15,611 bases of DNA from Candidatus Kaiserbacteria bacterium (GCA_003561715.1 PWVU01000057.1:1-15611), one strand, 5' to 3'; positions 1 through 7,769 are shown, counted from the first letter of the stretch. Notes: generated by a model not told the origin, from the sequence alone. Made by a program: numbers and translations.

Positions 1-200
1 CTCCAGGCGTTAGGAATTAGATTAGGATGTTAGGAAGGTTAGGAAGTTAGGGATTAGTCTGAGTCAGGATGCTAGATGTTAGGAAACTAGTTTTCAGTGA
101 TGTGTTTGGTGCTTTGAGTTTGCATTTTGGAATTTGTTTAGGATTTGGTACTTTGAATTTGGCATTTTTACACTAATTCCCAATTCCTACAACCTAACAC
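1..200. repeat. Low-complexity degenerate repeat spacer (TTAGGA / TTTGG type)
   Basis: No gene is visible here. TTAGGA occurs at 10, 22, 30, 39 and 79, with TTAGGG at 47. The far end (172-205) holds the opposite-strand version (CTAATTCCCAATTCC, CCTAACACCTA), so the block has loosely inverted ends. Inside is an imperfect direct repeat: 105-130 (TTTGGTGCTTTGAGTTTGC and onward) against 144-169 (TTTGGTACTTTGAATTTGG and onward). It lies immediately downstream of hemD, which ends at 201. Similar low-complexity spacers occur in parcubacterial genomes as far as I recall; a function is not evident. Confidence 0.6.
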
Positions 201-971
201 CTATTTTATGTGTTCTAATATCGCCATGATAACCCCCGCCACACTTGCTCGCTCGGCAACGAGCAGTTGCTCGAAGTGGTGTTTTTTGAGCGCCTCGGCA
301 GTTGACGGACCGATCGCAACGACGGGAATTTTTTTGGCAATGACCATATCGTCTATGGTGATCCGAGCGCAAAATCCCTCGACTGCAGACGGGCTTGCAA
401 AGGTAACGTACGCAACCGCACCTTTTGCAAGCATCTCAGAAAACTGTTCATCGGGATCGGTGCGTGGCGATGTCTTGTAGATCTTAAGGTCTTTAATGAT
501 TGCGTCCCGCTTAGCGAGTTTTGACGGCAACTCGTCCGATGCGATCGTGGTGCGCAGGAGCATGATGGTCTTGTGGGCGACCGGCTCAAGATCGCGCCCC
601 AGCTCATCGCTCGTCTCACTGTCGGGGATGTATTCAACCCGCATGCCGAGCGCGCGCGCGGCATCGGCGGTCTTGTTGCCTACAGCGGCGACCGGTGGCA
701 TTTCGCGCCCTGCCGGGTTGAGATCCAGTTCGCGGGTCATCTTAGCAAAATAGCGCACACCGGTGGCACTCGTGAAAATAAGCCAATCCACTTCGGGGAG
801 ATTCTTAAACTCATGCTCAAGATCGGAATTGACTTTGAGTGGCTCCATGGCAATGGTGGGGAGGTTGTACACCAAGGCGCCAAGCTCGGTGAATTCGTTG
901 ATCCAATCCTCGCTCCCTTCGGCGCTCCGGGTGATGACGACGGTCTTGCCTGTAAGTGGTTGTTTATCCAT
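201..971 (-). CDS. hemD: Uroporphyrinogen-III synthase (HemD)
   Basis: HemD closes and isomerises hydroxymethylbilane to uroporphyrinogen III in the cytoplasm, the last common step of tetrapyrrole synthesis. The 256-residue product has the usual family length and the two-lobed pattern of short motifs: GKTVVITR near the N-terminus, WLIFTSATGVRYF, AVGNKTADA, then YVTFASPSAVEGF and VVAIGPSTAEAL in the second lobe. HemD is poorly conserved in sequence, so these motifs together with the neighbour hemC carry the call. The chosen ATG (969-971) precedes the first beta-strand motif by 8 residues and overlaps the hemC stop by 8 bases (ATG GAT AA), which suggests translational coupling. Starting at 1082 would add 37 residues unlike the family. 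No Shine-Dalgarno sequence is visible. Nothing suggests that the gene is damaged. Confidence 0.88.
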   Translation of the reverse strand: MDKQPLTGKTVVITRSAEGSEDWINEFTELGALVYNLPTIAMEPLKVNSDLEHEFKNLPEVDWLIFTSATGVRYFAKMTRELDLNPAGREMPPVAAVGNKTADAARALGMRVEYIPDSETSDELGRDLEPVAHKTIMLLRTTIASDELPSKLAKRDAIIKDLKIYKTSPRTDPDEQFSEMLAKGAVAYVTFASPSAVEGFCARITIDDMVIAKKIPVVAIGPSTAEALKKHHFEQLLVAERASVAGVIMAILEHIK

Positions 972-1885
972 GATGTTGTAATTGTGAACGAAGTTGCGAA
1001 TCTTGCAAGAGCTCTTGTGCAAGAGCTTGTGCCCGAGTGATCGCCTCGTCAGGTGGGCAGGTGGCATGTAAGATCTGTACATTCAAAGGGTCCAATGCGC
1101 CCGCCATTGCGCTTATGTGTATCTGTGCTTCTGCAAAACGTGCGTAGCAACCGATTGGTACTTTGCAGCCACCGCCAATGGTGCGCGCAAACACGCATTC
1201 ATATGTCGGTAGCAAGAGTTGTTTCCGGCTCCATCAGGGATTTGGTGATGACCTGTATATCCTCTCTATCGGTATAGACTTCGACCGCATGCGTTCTTTG
1301 TCCAACCGCCGGAACAAACACCATCGGATCGAATATCTCGGCGACCCGCGAAAGCATACCAAGGCGAGCAAGTCCCGCAGCCGCGAGCACTACGGCGTCA
1401 TAATCCTCATCTTCCATCTTTTGAAGACGCACCGGCACATTGTCGCGGATACTGCGCATCACGAGATCGGGACGCGAATGGAGAAGAAGCGCTTTGCGAC
1501 GGATGCTGTCGGTACCGACGATCGCACCTTTGGGGAGCTCTGCGAGCGTGGCGCCCGACTTGCTTATGAGCGTATCGCGCGGGTAGTCACGCGGCAGAAC
1601 AGCGGCGGCGTACGCCCGTGATGGCAATTCCAGCGGAAGATCTTTCAGGCTGTGCACGGTGAGATCGATCTCGCCTTGGACAAGTGCGCGCTCGATCTCG
1701 GCGGTGAACCACGTCTTGCCGACCGAAGAGTTTGGTATGGGCGCATGGTCAGTGTCGCCTTTGGTGGTAATCTGCCGTGTCTCGCAGGTAAGATCCGGAT
1801 GCGCGCGGGTGAGCGCGTCGATCACCAGCTGGGTCTGGATCATTGCAAGCTCACTTCCGCGCGTGCCGATTGTCAATGTCTGCAT
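964..1885 (-). pseudogene. hemC: Hydroxymethylbilane synthase (HemC), split by a one-base frameshift near 1201
   Basis: HemC polymerises four porphobilinogen units into hydroxymethylbilane using a dipyrromethane cofactor. The first frame (1885 to 1199, 228 residues) covers domains 1 and 2: GTRGSELA near the N-terminus, HSLKDLP with the catalytic Asp at residue 82, and DSIRRKA. It stops at TGA. The neighbouring frame continues with domain 3 (ECVFARTIGGGCKVPIG), including the cofactor-binding Cys, and ends at 964. Dropping one base (extra A at about 1201 on the plus strand) gives LATDIECVFART and a normal 306-residue HemC with Cys240. A second oddity is PAVGQRTHAVE where the family has GQGA. 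The domain-3 piece also has a TTG at 1215, so two polypeptides are conceivable. An assembly error, a true pseudogene or a split gene cannot be told apart here. The hemD start overlaps the hemC end. Confidence 0.9.
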
Positions 1886-1891
1886 GCAGGC

Positions 1892-1897
1892 ATCGTA
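1892..1897 (-). promoter_or_regulatory. Putative -10 box for hemC, leaderless spacing
   Basis: On the minus strand TACGAT ends 6 bases before the hemC ATG (1885), so transcription would start at or beside the start codon. The -35 region is not convincing. It supports choosing this ATG, but hemC may also be read from upstream genes. Confidence 0.4.
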
Positions 1898-1946
1898 CCA
1901 CAAGTTTGGCGCGGGCAGTGTGGTGCGAAGTGGGCAGGGGGTTGCG

Positions 1947-2603
1947 TTACTCGACCACCTCTTGTGATCGTATGTCGACGCACCACTCCATATCATTGAA
2001 AGCCCCGCAAACGCTGTTCTCATCTCGCCATTGTGAGAATGTGTATGTAAACGGCGGTTCGTCCTCCTCCGGTACCGAGATCGTAAAGCCGCGGTCTGCA
2101 ACGTATTCCTCTTGCGCGTCGCGCGAGACCACTCTCAACAGAGTGGTCTCGGCGGGAGTTGATACTTTAAAGATAATGTGCGAAGCGCTTGGATCCCACG
2201 CGATCGCCCACACGCCTCCGCCGTACTGAAAGACCGCGGGGGAGAACGCTTGTGTCTCGATATCGTACAGCCAACCACCGTCGTGTGCCACCCCGCCCGT
2301 TGTGACCGCGATCGTTTCGTTGTCTGGCGACAGCAGTGCGCCTTGTATGGGCCCCGCAACACCGAACTCGGCGTTCTCCGACACACGCATATTCGACGGG
2401 ATATCGTCGGCGGAGAAGAGTGTCGCGCCCGTTTGGTCGCGCACCTCGCTGCCATCCCAGTCGATCTCGGTGACACCGACGGTGTCGGGAAGTACGGTGT
2501 CGTCATTGCCCGGCACCACACCTTGTTCGCCCATCATGAACAGAAAAAGCGCGATGAGCCCGATGCCCGCAATGCCAATGATGAGTGTTTTGGTGAGGTT
2601 CAT
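1947..2603 (-). CDS. Membrane-anchored protein with propeller-like repeats, function unknown
   Basis: I do not recognise a named family. The 218-residue product starts with a hydrophobic segment at about residues 6-24 (LIIGIAGIGLIALFLFMM) preceded by one Lys, so it is probably anchored in the membrane with the rest outside. The outer part contains two stretches resembling blades of TolB/WD40-type beta-propellers: GALLSPDNETIAVTTGG and VWAIAWDPSASHIIFKVS, each with the pattern of hydrophobic strand, SPD/DPS turn, hydrophobic strand. Two blades cannot close a propeller, so it may be a fragment-like fold or an assembly partner. Two cysteines near the C-terminus (CGAFNDMEWC) could form a disulfide. 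It sits 29 bases after the upstream membrane gene and 61 bases before hemC on the same strand, so the four genes may form one transcript. No functional link to heme synthesis is evident. Confidence 0.7.
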   Translation of the reverse strand: MNLTKTLIIGIAGIGLIALFLFMMGEQGVVPGNDDTVLPDTVGVTEIDWDGSEVRDQTGATLFSADDIPSNMRVSENAEFGVAGPIQGALLSPDNETIAVTTGGVAHDGGWLYDIETQAFSPAVFQYGGGVWAIAWDPSASHIIFKVSTPAETTLLRVVSRDAQEEYVADRGFTISVPEEDEPPFTYTFSQWRDENSVCGAFNDMEWCVDIRSQEVVE

Positions 2604-2632
2604 ACGAGGTTTCGAGTATTAGCTGCTGTCGG

Positions 2633-3355
2633 TTATTCAGTGAATGTGAAGGTCGCAAGCATTGCTTCAATGATGTCGCGCGTTTCTCGATCGATCGATC
2701 CTTCGCGTTTGACGGTGATCGGCTCGGGTGGACCCAGAGGGTCGCATTCCTCTATTTCGATCCGTTCGCCCGTATCGGTCTGGCAATAGATGTCGAGGTT
2801 GTGTATGGGTTGTCGCGCAAAGACAAATCCGCTTTGGTTCCAAGATGCGGGAATAACTTCGAATTGCAATAGCGTTGCCCACGGCGTGCCGTCGGTCAGT
2901 TGATAATCGAGCCCCTCTTCGAGTTCGACCTCGGCGAGTGTCACACTAGTCGGTGCGGTTTCGCCGAATATCCCCTCGGTCGGTATTCCTTCCGGGTATA
3001 CCGAAACGTGCGTACCCGAGTCGTGATGGGTGAGTGGCGCATCCGTGCCTTCGGGGAGAGGTGGGCGATAGAAGGTGAACAACGGCGCCATTGGTCCGTT
3101 GGAAGTCGCGACCTCCCACTCGTCTGGGTGTTGGATAGAGAAGCTGAAGTGCTCACTTGTGTAGGTGACCCATGCGCTTGTATCGATCGTGCCCGTATCG
3201 TTATCGGGCGGCGCGGGATGCTCGGGCGGTACGTCCCGATCGACATACCAGACGAAGGTCACGATCATGCCCACCAGCAAAACGAGAATTGCGACCCATA
3301 CTGCTGAGTACCCTTGTTCGTGCGCGGTGTTCTGTTGAGATGATCCACTACTCAT
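2633..3355 (-). CDS. Single-pass membrane protein with PsbP-like domain
   Basis: The 240-residue product has a short polar N-terminus, one transmembrane helix at about residues 18-38 (VWVAILVLLVGMIVTFVWYV), a Pro/Asp-rich linker, and then an outer domain beginning WVTYTSEHFSFSIQHPDEWEV. The pattern aromatic, F-S-F-S-I, x-x-P-x-x-W is typical of PsbP/Mog1/DUF1795-like domains, which recur in membrane-anchored CPR proteins of unknown role; this is a fold-level guess. The longer frame opening at 3475 is rejected because its extra residues look non-coding and a promoter-like sequence lies directly before the ATG at 3355. It is the first gene of a likely minus-strand transcription unit, 29 bases before the next membrane gene. 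Confidence 0.72.
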   Translation of the reverse strand: MSSGSSQQNTAHEQGYSAVWVAILVLLVGMIVTFVWYVDRDVPPEHPAPPDNDTGTIDTSAWVTYTSEHFSFSIQHPDEWEVATSNGPMAPLFTFYRPPLPEGTDAPLTHHDSGTHVSVYPEGIPTEGIFGETAPTSVTLAEVELEEGLDYQLTDGTPWATLLQFEVIPASWNQSGFVFARQPIHNLDIYCQTDTGERIEIEECDPLGPPEPITVKREGSIDRETRDIIEAMLATFTFTE

Positions 3356-3361
3356 ACTCCC

Positions 3362-3390
3362 ATTGTAAAAAATACTGTATGCAGATGCAA
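3362..3390 (-). promoter_or_regulatory. Leaderless-type promoter for the PsbP-like gene
   Basis: On the minus strand TTGCAT (3390-3385), a 17-base spacer and TACAAT (3367-3362) are followed by GGGAGT and the ATG. A start 7 bases after the -10 box falls on the A of the ATG. GGGAG is too close to the ATG to act as a ribosome-binding site. Confidence 0.5.
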
Positions 3391-3419
3391 AGTCGGGTGC
3401 GTCATCCACACTTTGCGCA

Positions 3420-3448
3420 TTGTATGTCACAGGGTGTCTTGTTACACT
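3420..3448 (+). promoter_or_regulatory. Putative promoter for the 3518 oxidoreductase gene
   Basis: TTGTAT (3420-3425), a 17-base spacer and TACACT (3443-3448) give a vegetative-type promoter with a leader of roughly 60 bases before the ATG at 3518. It lies in the divergent spacer opposite the minus-strand promoter at 3362-3390. Confidence 0.45.
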
Positions 3449-3517
3449 GAATTTAGTATTACGCGATGTTATCAATGGCGACGTGTTGCACCCACGTAAT
3501 TACATACGAACCCTATC

Positions 3518-4105
3518 ATGGACGAACAAAAAAAGAAGATATACATACTGCTCGGACATCCCGACAAAGATACGTTCTCGGGAACATTTGCGAGTGCCTA
3601 CGAAGAAGCGGCACGCGCAGCAGGGCATGAGGTCAGGCGATGCAATTTGGGCGAAGTGCCGTTCGATCCCATCTTGCACAAGGGCTACAAAGAGATCCAG
3701 GAGCTTGAGCCGGGGCTCAAGGCAATCCAGGAAGATATTAAGTGGTGCAATCACTTCGTGGTCATTTATCCGAACTGGTGGAACACGATGCCCGCGCTGC
3801 TGAAAGGATTTTTCGATCGTGCATGGATCCCAGGCTTTGCCTTTAATTTTGATAAGCAAACCAAGCAGATCATCCAGCGCCTCAAGGGTAAAACAGCGCA
3901 TGTCATCATCGTCTCCGGCTCGTTCTCGCCGTTTATGATCTGGTGGAAGTTTGGCGATTTCAAGAATGAGATTCAGCGTGGCATCCTCGAGTTTTCCGGT
4001 TTTGAAACAAAAGTAACGACGTTCGGTCCCGCCGAACGTGTCGACGACGCCCAGCGTAATGTGTGGGTCGAGGAGGTGAAGGGGTGGGGGAAGATGGGGG
4101 TGTAA
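3518..4105 (+). CDS. NAD(P)H oxidoreductase, flavodoxin-like fold (quinone reductase family)
   Basis: The 195-residue protein matches the Flavodoxin_2 family (NQO1/MdaB/KefF-like). These cytoplasmic FMN- or FAD-binding enzymes pass electrons from NAD(P)H to quinones or similar acceptors in two-electron steps. Visible signatures are the N-terminal strand and loop KIYILLGHPDKDTFSGTF, the strand HEVRRCNLGEVPFDP, the flavin-contacting block VVIYPNWWNTMPALLKGFFDRAW and the following FAFNF segment. The length is normal for the family. The ATG at 3518 starts 6 residues before the first beta-strand. No Shine-Dalgarno sequence is apparent. The next gene begins 17 bases after the stop on the same strand, so the two may be co-transcribed. 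The natural substrate cannot be told; a role in quinone or oxidative-stress metabolism is an inference from the family. Confidence 0.88.
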   Translation: MDEQKKKIYILLGHPDKDTFSGTFASAYEEAARAAGHEVRRCNLGEVPFDPILHKGYKEIQELEPGLKAIQEDIKWCNHFVVIYPNWWNTMPALLKGFFDRAWIPGFAFNFDKQTKQIIQRLKGKTAHVIIVSGSFSPFMIWWKFGDFKNEIQRGILEFSGFETKVTTFGPAERVDDAQRNVWVEEVKGWGKMGV

Positions 4106-4122
4106 GAAGATCAAAGAATAAC

Positions 4123-4722
4123 ATGGAAAGAAATAATCAGAACGAGAGCAAGCCCGCAGTTGTTATTGTTGTAGTTGTGGTTATGTGCGTTGCTACCGTT
4201 TTTGCGATCTTTTTCTTTCTGCAGTCAGGTCAGAATAATGAGGACACAATCGAAGTTACTGATACGCAAGAGTTTGAATATACAACTTTCATTCAGGAAA
4301 GCGAAACTGAAATAGACCCTGTAAGGGTAGAAGATGAAGACTTTAATGAGCGCGAGGACCCGGTCCCGGACGTTTTAGAAGAAAATGAGGTAAGTGAAAG
4401 AAGTCCGAGTGCGGTAATTTCCGAGATGATCGAACAGGCGGAAAAGGAGAGTCGCAATAGAGCGTATGTTGCCGCCTTTAAAGCAGAAGTGAGGTCGGGA
4501 CAAGCACAGCTGGTTTCTGAATGTGAGTTTGAAGAGCCTTTGACATCTCCTGATTTTGAGCGAAATACGGTGTGGTCAGAATTCGTGGATGCTCCAAGTT
4601 GTGGCAGGGCAGGTGCTGGCACATTCTCGATACGTGCTGAACCACGTAATGATGCCGATTGTCGAGCGTTGGTTTCGCATACAGGAGTAGTGTATGAGGG
4701 AGATGAGTGTTACCGGGAATGA
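4123..4722 (+). CDS. Small membrane-anchored acidic protein, function unknown
   Basis: No family is recognised. The 199-residue product begins with a polar stretch, then a strong transmembrane helix (AVVIVVVVVMCVATVFAIFF, about residues 12-31). A very acidic, low-complexity linker follows (many Glu/Asp, about residues 35-100), then a Glu/Arg-rich helix-like segment and a C-terminal part with four cysteines (SECEF, APSCG, DADCR, GDECY). The cysteines and the extracellular location predicted from the topology suggest a small disulfide-stabilised outer domain. The ATG at 4123 is preferred over the frame opening at 4063, whose N-terminus is out-of-phase reading of the upstream gene. It follows the oxidoreductase by 17 bases. 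The base composition is visibly more AT-rich than the upstream gene, which may indicate a different origin. Confidence 0.68.
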   Translation: MERNNQNESKPAVVIVVVVVMCVATVFAIFFFLQSGQNNEDTIEVTDTQEFEYTTFIQESETEIDPVRVEDEDFNEREDPVPDVLEENEVSERSPSAVISEMIEQAEKESRNRAYVAAFKAEVRSGQAQLVSECEFEEPLTSPDFERNTVWSEFVDAPSCGRAGAGTFSIRAEPRNDADCRALVSHTGVVYEGDECYRE

Positions 4723-4868
4723 GTTATTTTGTTTACTAATGTAAATCGTGCATGAACACCTGTATAGACGGGTAGTGTTGAGCGGAGTCACTGCTGACAA
4801 GGTGTATCGGGTAAGACAAAAATACCATGATCCAGCAGTTGTGTAAGTTGGGAATATCCTCGACATGT

Positions 4869-4897
4869 TTGACTAGACCTGTTTTTTCTTGTATACT
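4869..4897 (+). promoter_or_regulatory. Strong vegetative-type promoter upstream of clpB
   Basis: TTGACT (4869-4874), exactly 17 bases, then TATACT (4892-4897): each hexamer has five of six consensus bases. The predicted start near 4904 gives a leader of about 120 bases before clpB, or the 5' end of a small RNA. Confidence 0.6.
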
Positions 4898-4990
4898 TTC
4901 CGCGTGATATGCCATCACGTGTGCATGTAACGAGATATCGCTGAAAGTTTCGATACGTGCTTGCGTATCTACGCATGCCCACACCTGGTG

Positions 4991-5019
4991 TCGACTATTT
5001 CATCTGAAACTCGTATACT
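4991..5019 (+). promoter_or_regulatory. Proximal clpB promoter with leaderless spacing
   Basis: TCGACT (4991-4996), a 17-base spacer and TATACT (5014-5019) are followed by TATCCT and the ATG. Starting 7 bases after the -10 box puts the first transcribed base on the A of the ATG at 5026, and there is no Shine-Dalgarno sequence. Confidence 0.55.
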
Positions 5020-5025
5020 TATCCT

Positions 5026-7734
5026 ATGATGCCATTTCAAAATTTCACTACCAAAGCTAAAGAAGCGGTGCGCAAGGCGCACGAGCTTGCGATTGAGCGT
5101 GGGCAAAATCACGTCAATCCGCTCCATCTGCTGACAGCCCTTATCTTACAAGAAGAAAGCACTATTTTTTCCATTCTTGATCGACTCGAGATCGATACGG
5201 TCCTCTTGACCGACTCACTGATTGAGGCGCTTGATATGCCGGAGACCTCGACCGTATTGTCGCCAAGCTACCAGTTGTATCTGACACCGGAGCTCGCGCA
5301 AGTATTGGAAAATGCCGGTAAAGTGGCCGGCTCGCTTGAGGAGCAGTTTGTCAATACCGAGCATCTGTTCGTTGCCATCCTGGATAATCCGGGACCTGCG
5401 CGGGATGTGTTGCTGAGGTTTCAGTTCGATCGCAATCGAATAATCCAGATCATTCAAGAATTTCGGGAGGGGAATGTGCGCGATGTGAAGCAGGAGAAAA
5501 AACCACGCGTGCTTGCCAAGTATACGCGCAACATGACCAAGCTTGCCGCGGAAAACAAGCTTGATCCGGTCATTGGTCGTGACACGGAGATCAATCGCGT
5601 TATTCAGATCATCTCGCGTCGCACCAAGAACAATCCGATCCTGATAGGCGAGGCGGGAGTAGGTAAGACGGCAATTGCTGAGGGGCTTGCGCTTCGCATG
5701 GCGCATGGTGATGTGCCCGAATCCTTGAAAGGAAAAGAACTCTTGATGCTTGACCTGGGGTTGCTGATCGCCGGCACCAAATACCGGGGAGAATTTGAGG
5801 AGCGTCTGAAAGGTATTATGAAAGAAGTGGAGCGCGCGCAAGGTAAAGTCGTGCTGTTCGTGGACGAGATCCACACGCTGGTGGGCGCAGGCGCCGCAGA
5901 AGGTGCGATGGATGCATCAAATATGTTGAAACCTGCACTTGCGCGCGGTGAGTTGCGGGTGATCGGTGCCACGACGCTCAAAGAGTATCAAAAGCACATT
6001 GAGCGAGACCCCGCGCTCACGCGTCGCTTCCAGCCGGTGTATGTGAATGAGCCGTCAATAGAAGATGCGGTTGCAATTTTGCGCGGTCTGCGCGAGAAGT
6101 ATGAACTCTTCCACGGGGTGCGTATTACCGATGACGCAATTGTTGCGGCGGTCGAACTCTCCAGTCGCTATCTTTCTGATCGATTTTTGCCGGACAAAGC
6201 GATCGATCTTATCGACGAGGCGGCATCGGCACTGCGTATTTCGCTTGAGAATAAACCCCCTGTACTTGAAGAAACGCATCGAAAGATCATGCGACTTGAG
6301 ATCGAGCGCGAGGCACTCTCAAAAGATCTGGGTGTGGCGACCGGCAAAGCCGAAAAAGATCTCAAGGTACGCACGCGTGATATTGAAAAAGAGATCGCCG
6401 ACCTGCGCGAAAAGACCGCTGAGCTTGAACTGAAATGGACCAATGAGAAAGAGGTGCTTGATGGTATCAAGCAGGATAAGAAAGAACTTGAGAGCTTGCG
6501 TATTGAAGCGGAATCCGCCGAAGCAGTTGCTGATCTGACCAAAGCGGCCGAGATTCGGTACGGTAAGATCCCTACACTTGAAAAAGAACTAGATCAGAAA
6601 ATGAAGCGCTTGAAGAAACTGCAAAAGTCGCGCCGTATACTGAAAGAAGAGATCACGGAAGCTGATATTGCCGATGTGGTATCACGGTGGACGGGCATTC
6701 CGGTTGCGCGCATGCTCGAGGAAGAAGCCGAAAAGCTCTCTCGCATGGAAGACGTGCTGAAGGAGCGAGTGGTAGGGCAAGCCGAGGCGGTGCAGAAGGT
6801 TGCGGATGCTATTAAGCGCTCGCGTGCCGGTATTTCAGACCCGAATCGTCCAATTGGTTCGTTCTTGTTCCTTGGTCCGACCGGTGTAGGGAAGACCGAG
6901 CTTTCTAAGACGCTCGCAGAGTTTATGTTCGACGATGATAAGGCACTCATCCGCATCGACATGAGTGAATACATGGAGCGCCACTCGGTTTCGAAGATCA
7001 TTGGGGCGCCTGCTGGCTATGTGGGATACGATGAAGGTGGTCAGTTGACCGAAATGGTACGCCATCGCCCGTACTCGGTATTGCTTTTTGATGAGATCGA
7101 GAAAGCGCACCCTGAGATATTCAACATTCTCTTGCAGGTACTGGACAATGGTGAGCTGACCGACGCCAAAGGGCGCAAAGTGAACTTCAAGAATACCGTG
7201 ATCATTCTTACTTCCAATATCGGTGCAGAACACATTGATCGTATGAGCCATTTGGGATTCAACGGTGACGCGCATGATGATGATCAGGCGCGATACGAGC
7301 GAACGAAGGGTAAAGTAATGGATTCACTCAAGGAATACTTCCGCCCCGAGTTCCTCAATCGGCTGGACGAGATTGTGCTCTTCAATATCCTCACCCCAGA
7401 AGTGATTAAGGACATCGTAAAGATGCAGGTTGACATTGTGGTAGAGCGACTCAAGTACAAAGAGATAACGCTTTCGATATCAGAGGAGGTGTATGACTAT
7501 CTCGCCAAGGAAGGATACGATCCGCATTACGGTGCGCGTCCACTTAAGCGCTTGATCCAGAGCAAGATACTGACCCCGGTAGCGCAGTTTATGGTCAGTA
7601 AAGGTGTTATGGAAGGAGGTACGATCACGGTCGGTCTCAAAGAGGGTGGTGAATTTACGTTCGACGTGAAAAAAGGGCGCGGCGGCGGGAGAGCTAAGCG
7701 TACACGAAAGAAAGAACCGGCGCTTGCGCAGTAA
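5026..7734 (+). CDS. clpB: ClpB/ClpC-type AAA+ ATPase chaperone
   Basis: This 902-residue cytoplasmic Hsp100 unfoldase threads proteins through a hexameric ring using ATP. Domains in order: Clp N-domain repeats (about 5-145); AAA module 1 with Walker A GEAGVGKT (208-215), pore loop KYRG (252-255), Walker B VLFVDEIH (276-283) and RDPALTRRF (about 327-335); a long coiled-coil middle domain (about 409-535); AAA module 2 with Walker A GPTGVGKT (617-624), pore loop GYVGYDEGG (664-672), Walker B LLFDEIE (686-692) and sensor-2 GARPLKR (836-842); and a basic tail (885-897). The middle domain is of full ClpB length, which argues for a disaggregase. However, the loop MSHLGFNGD (LGF 743-745) is like the ClpP-docking loop of ClpC. 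The name is therefore a choice; ClpC is the alternative. The ATG at 5026 fits the promoter; a second ATG follows directly. Confidence 0.93.
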   Translation: MMPFQNFTTKAKEAVRKAHELAIERGQNHVNPLHLLTALILQEESTIFSILDRLEIDTVLLTDSLIEALDMPETSTVLSPSYQLYLTPELAQVLENAGKVAGSLEEQFVNTEHLFVAILDNPGPARDVLLRFQFDRNRIIQIIQEFREGNVRDVKQEKKPRVLAKYTRNMTKLAAENKLDPVIGRDTEINRVIQIISRRTKNNPILIGEAGVGKTAIAEGLALRMAHGDVPESLKGKELLMLDLGLLIAGTKYRGEFEERLKGIMKEVERAQGKVVLFVDEIHTLVGAGAAEGAMDASNMLKPALARGELRVIGATTLKEYQKHIERDPALTRRFQPVYVNEPSIEDAVAILRGLREKYELFHGVRITDDAIVAAVELSSRYLSDRFLPDKAIDLIDEAASALRISLENKPPVLEETHRKIMRLEIEREALSKDLGVATGKAEKDLKVRTRDIEKEIADLREKTAELELKWTNEKEVLDGIKQDKKELESLRIEAESAEAVADLTKAAEIRYGKIPTLEKELDQKMKRLKKLQKSRRILKEEITEADIADVVSRWTGIPVARMLEEEAEKLSRMEDVLKERVVGQAEAVQKVADAIKRSRAGISDPNRPIGSFLFLGPTGVGKTELSKTLAEFMFDDDKALIRIDMSEYMERHSVSKIIGAPAGYVGYDEGGQLTEMVRHRPYSVLLFDEIEKAHPEIFNILLQVLDNGELTDAKGRKVNFKNTVIILTSNIGAEHIDRMSHLGFNGDAHDDDQARYERTKGKVMDSLKEYFRPEFLNRLDEIVLFNILTPEVIKDIVKMQVDIVVERLKYKEITLSISEEVYDYLAKEGYDPHYGARPLKRLIQSKILTPVAQFMVSKGVMEGGTITVGLKEGGEFTFDVKKGRGGGRAKRTRKKEPALAQ

Positions 7735-7769
7735 TTGATAGACGCACTTTCGTTAACAAATGGTAATGA

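Larger units (their letters stand above)
4723..5025 (+). other. Intergenic spacer and clpB leader with possible small structured RNA
   Basis: No protein gene is supported in these 303 bases. The first half (to about 4868) shows nothing recognisable. The second half has a strong promoter-like site at 4869-4897. It is followed by short inverted repeats: CGTGAT/ATCACG around 4904-4920 and ATACG/CGTAT around 4953-4970. A second promoter lies directly before the clpB ATG. The stretch 4904-5025 is therefore either a structured 5' leader of clpB or a separate small RNA. No CIRCE (HrcA) inverted repeat is visible. Confidence 0.4.

Noticed and set aside
201..1040. Plus-strand open frames opposite hemD and hemC
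   Set aside because: They are antisense shadows without recognisable motifs, while the minus strand carries clear enzymes.
1195..1215. Reassigned TGA codon in hemC
   Set aside because: Reading TGA as an amino acid does not restore the frame; a one-base shift is needed.
4723..5025. CIRCE element for heat-shock control of clpB
   Set aside because: No TTAGCACTC...GAGTGCTAA inverted repeat is present.
5215..7275. Minus-strand and out-of-phase open frames within clpB
   Set aside because: They are shadows of the strongly supported clpB frame and show no family motifs.
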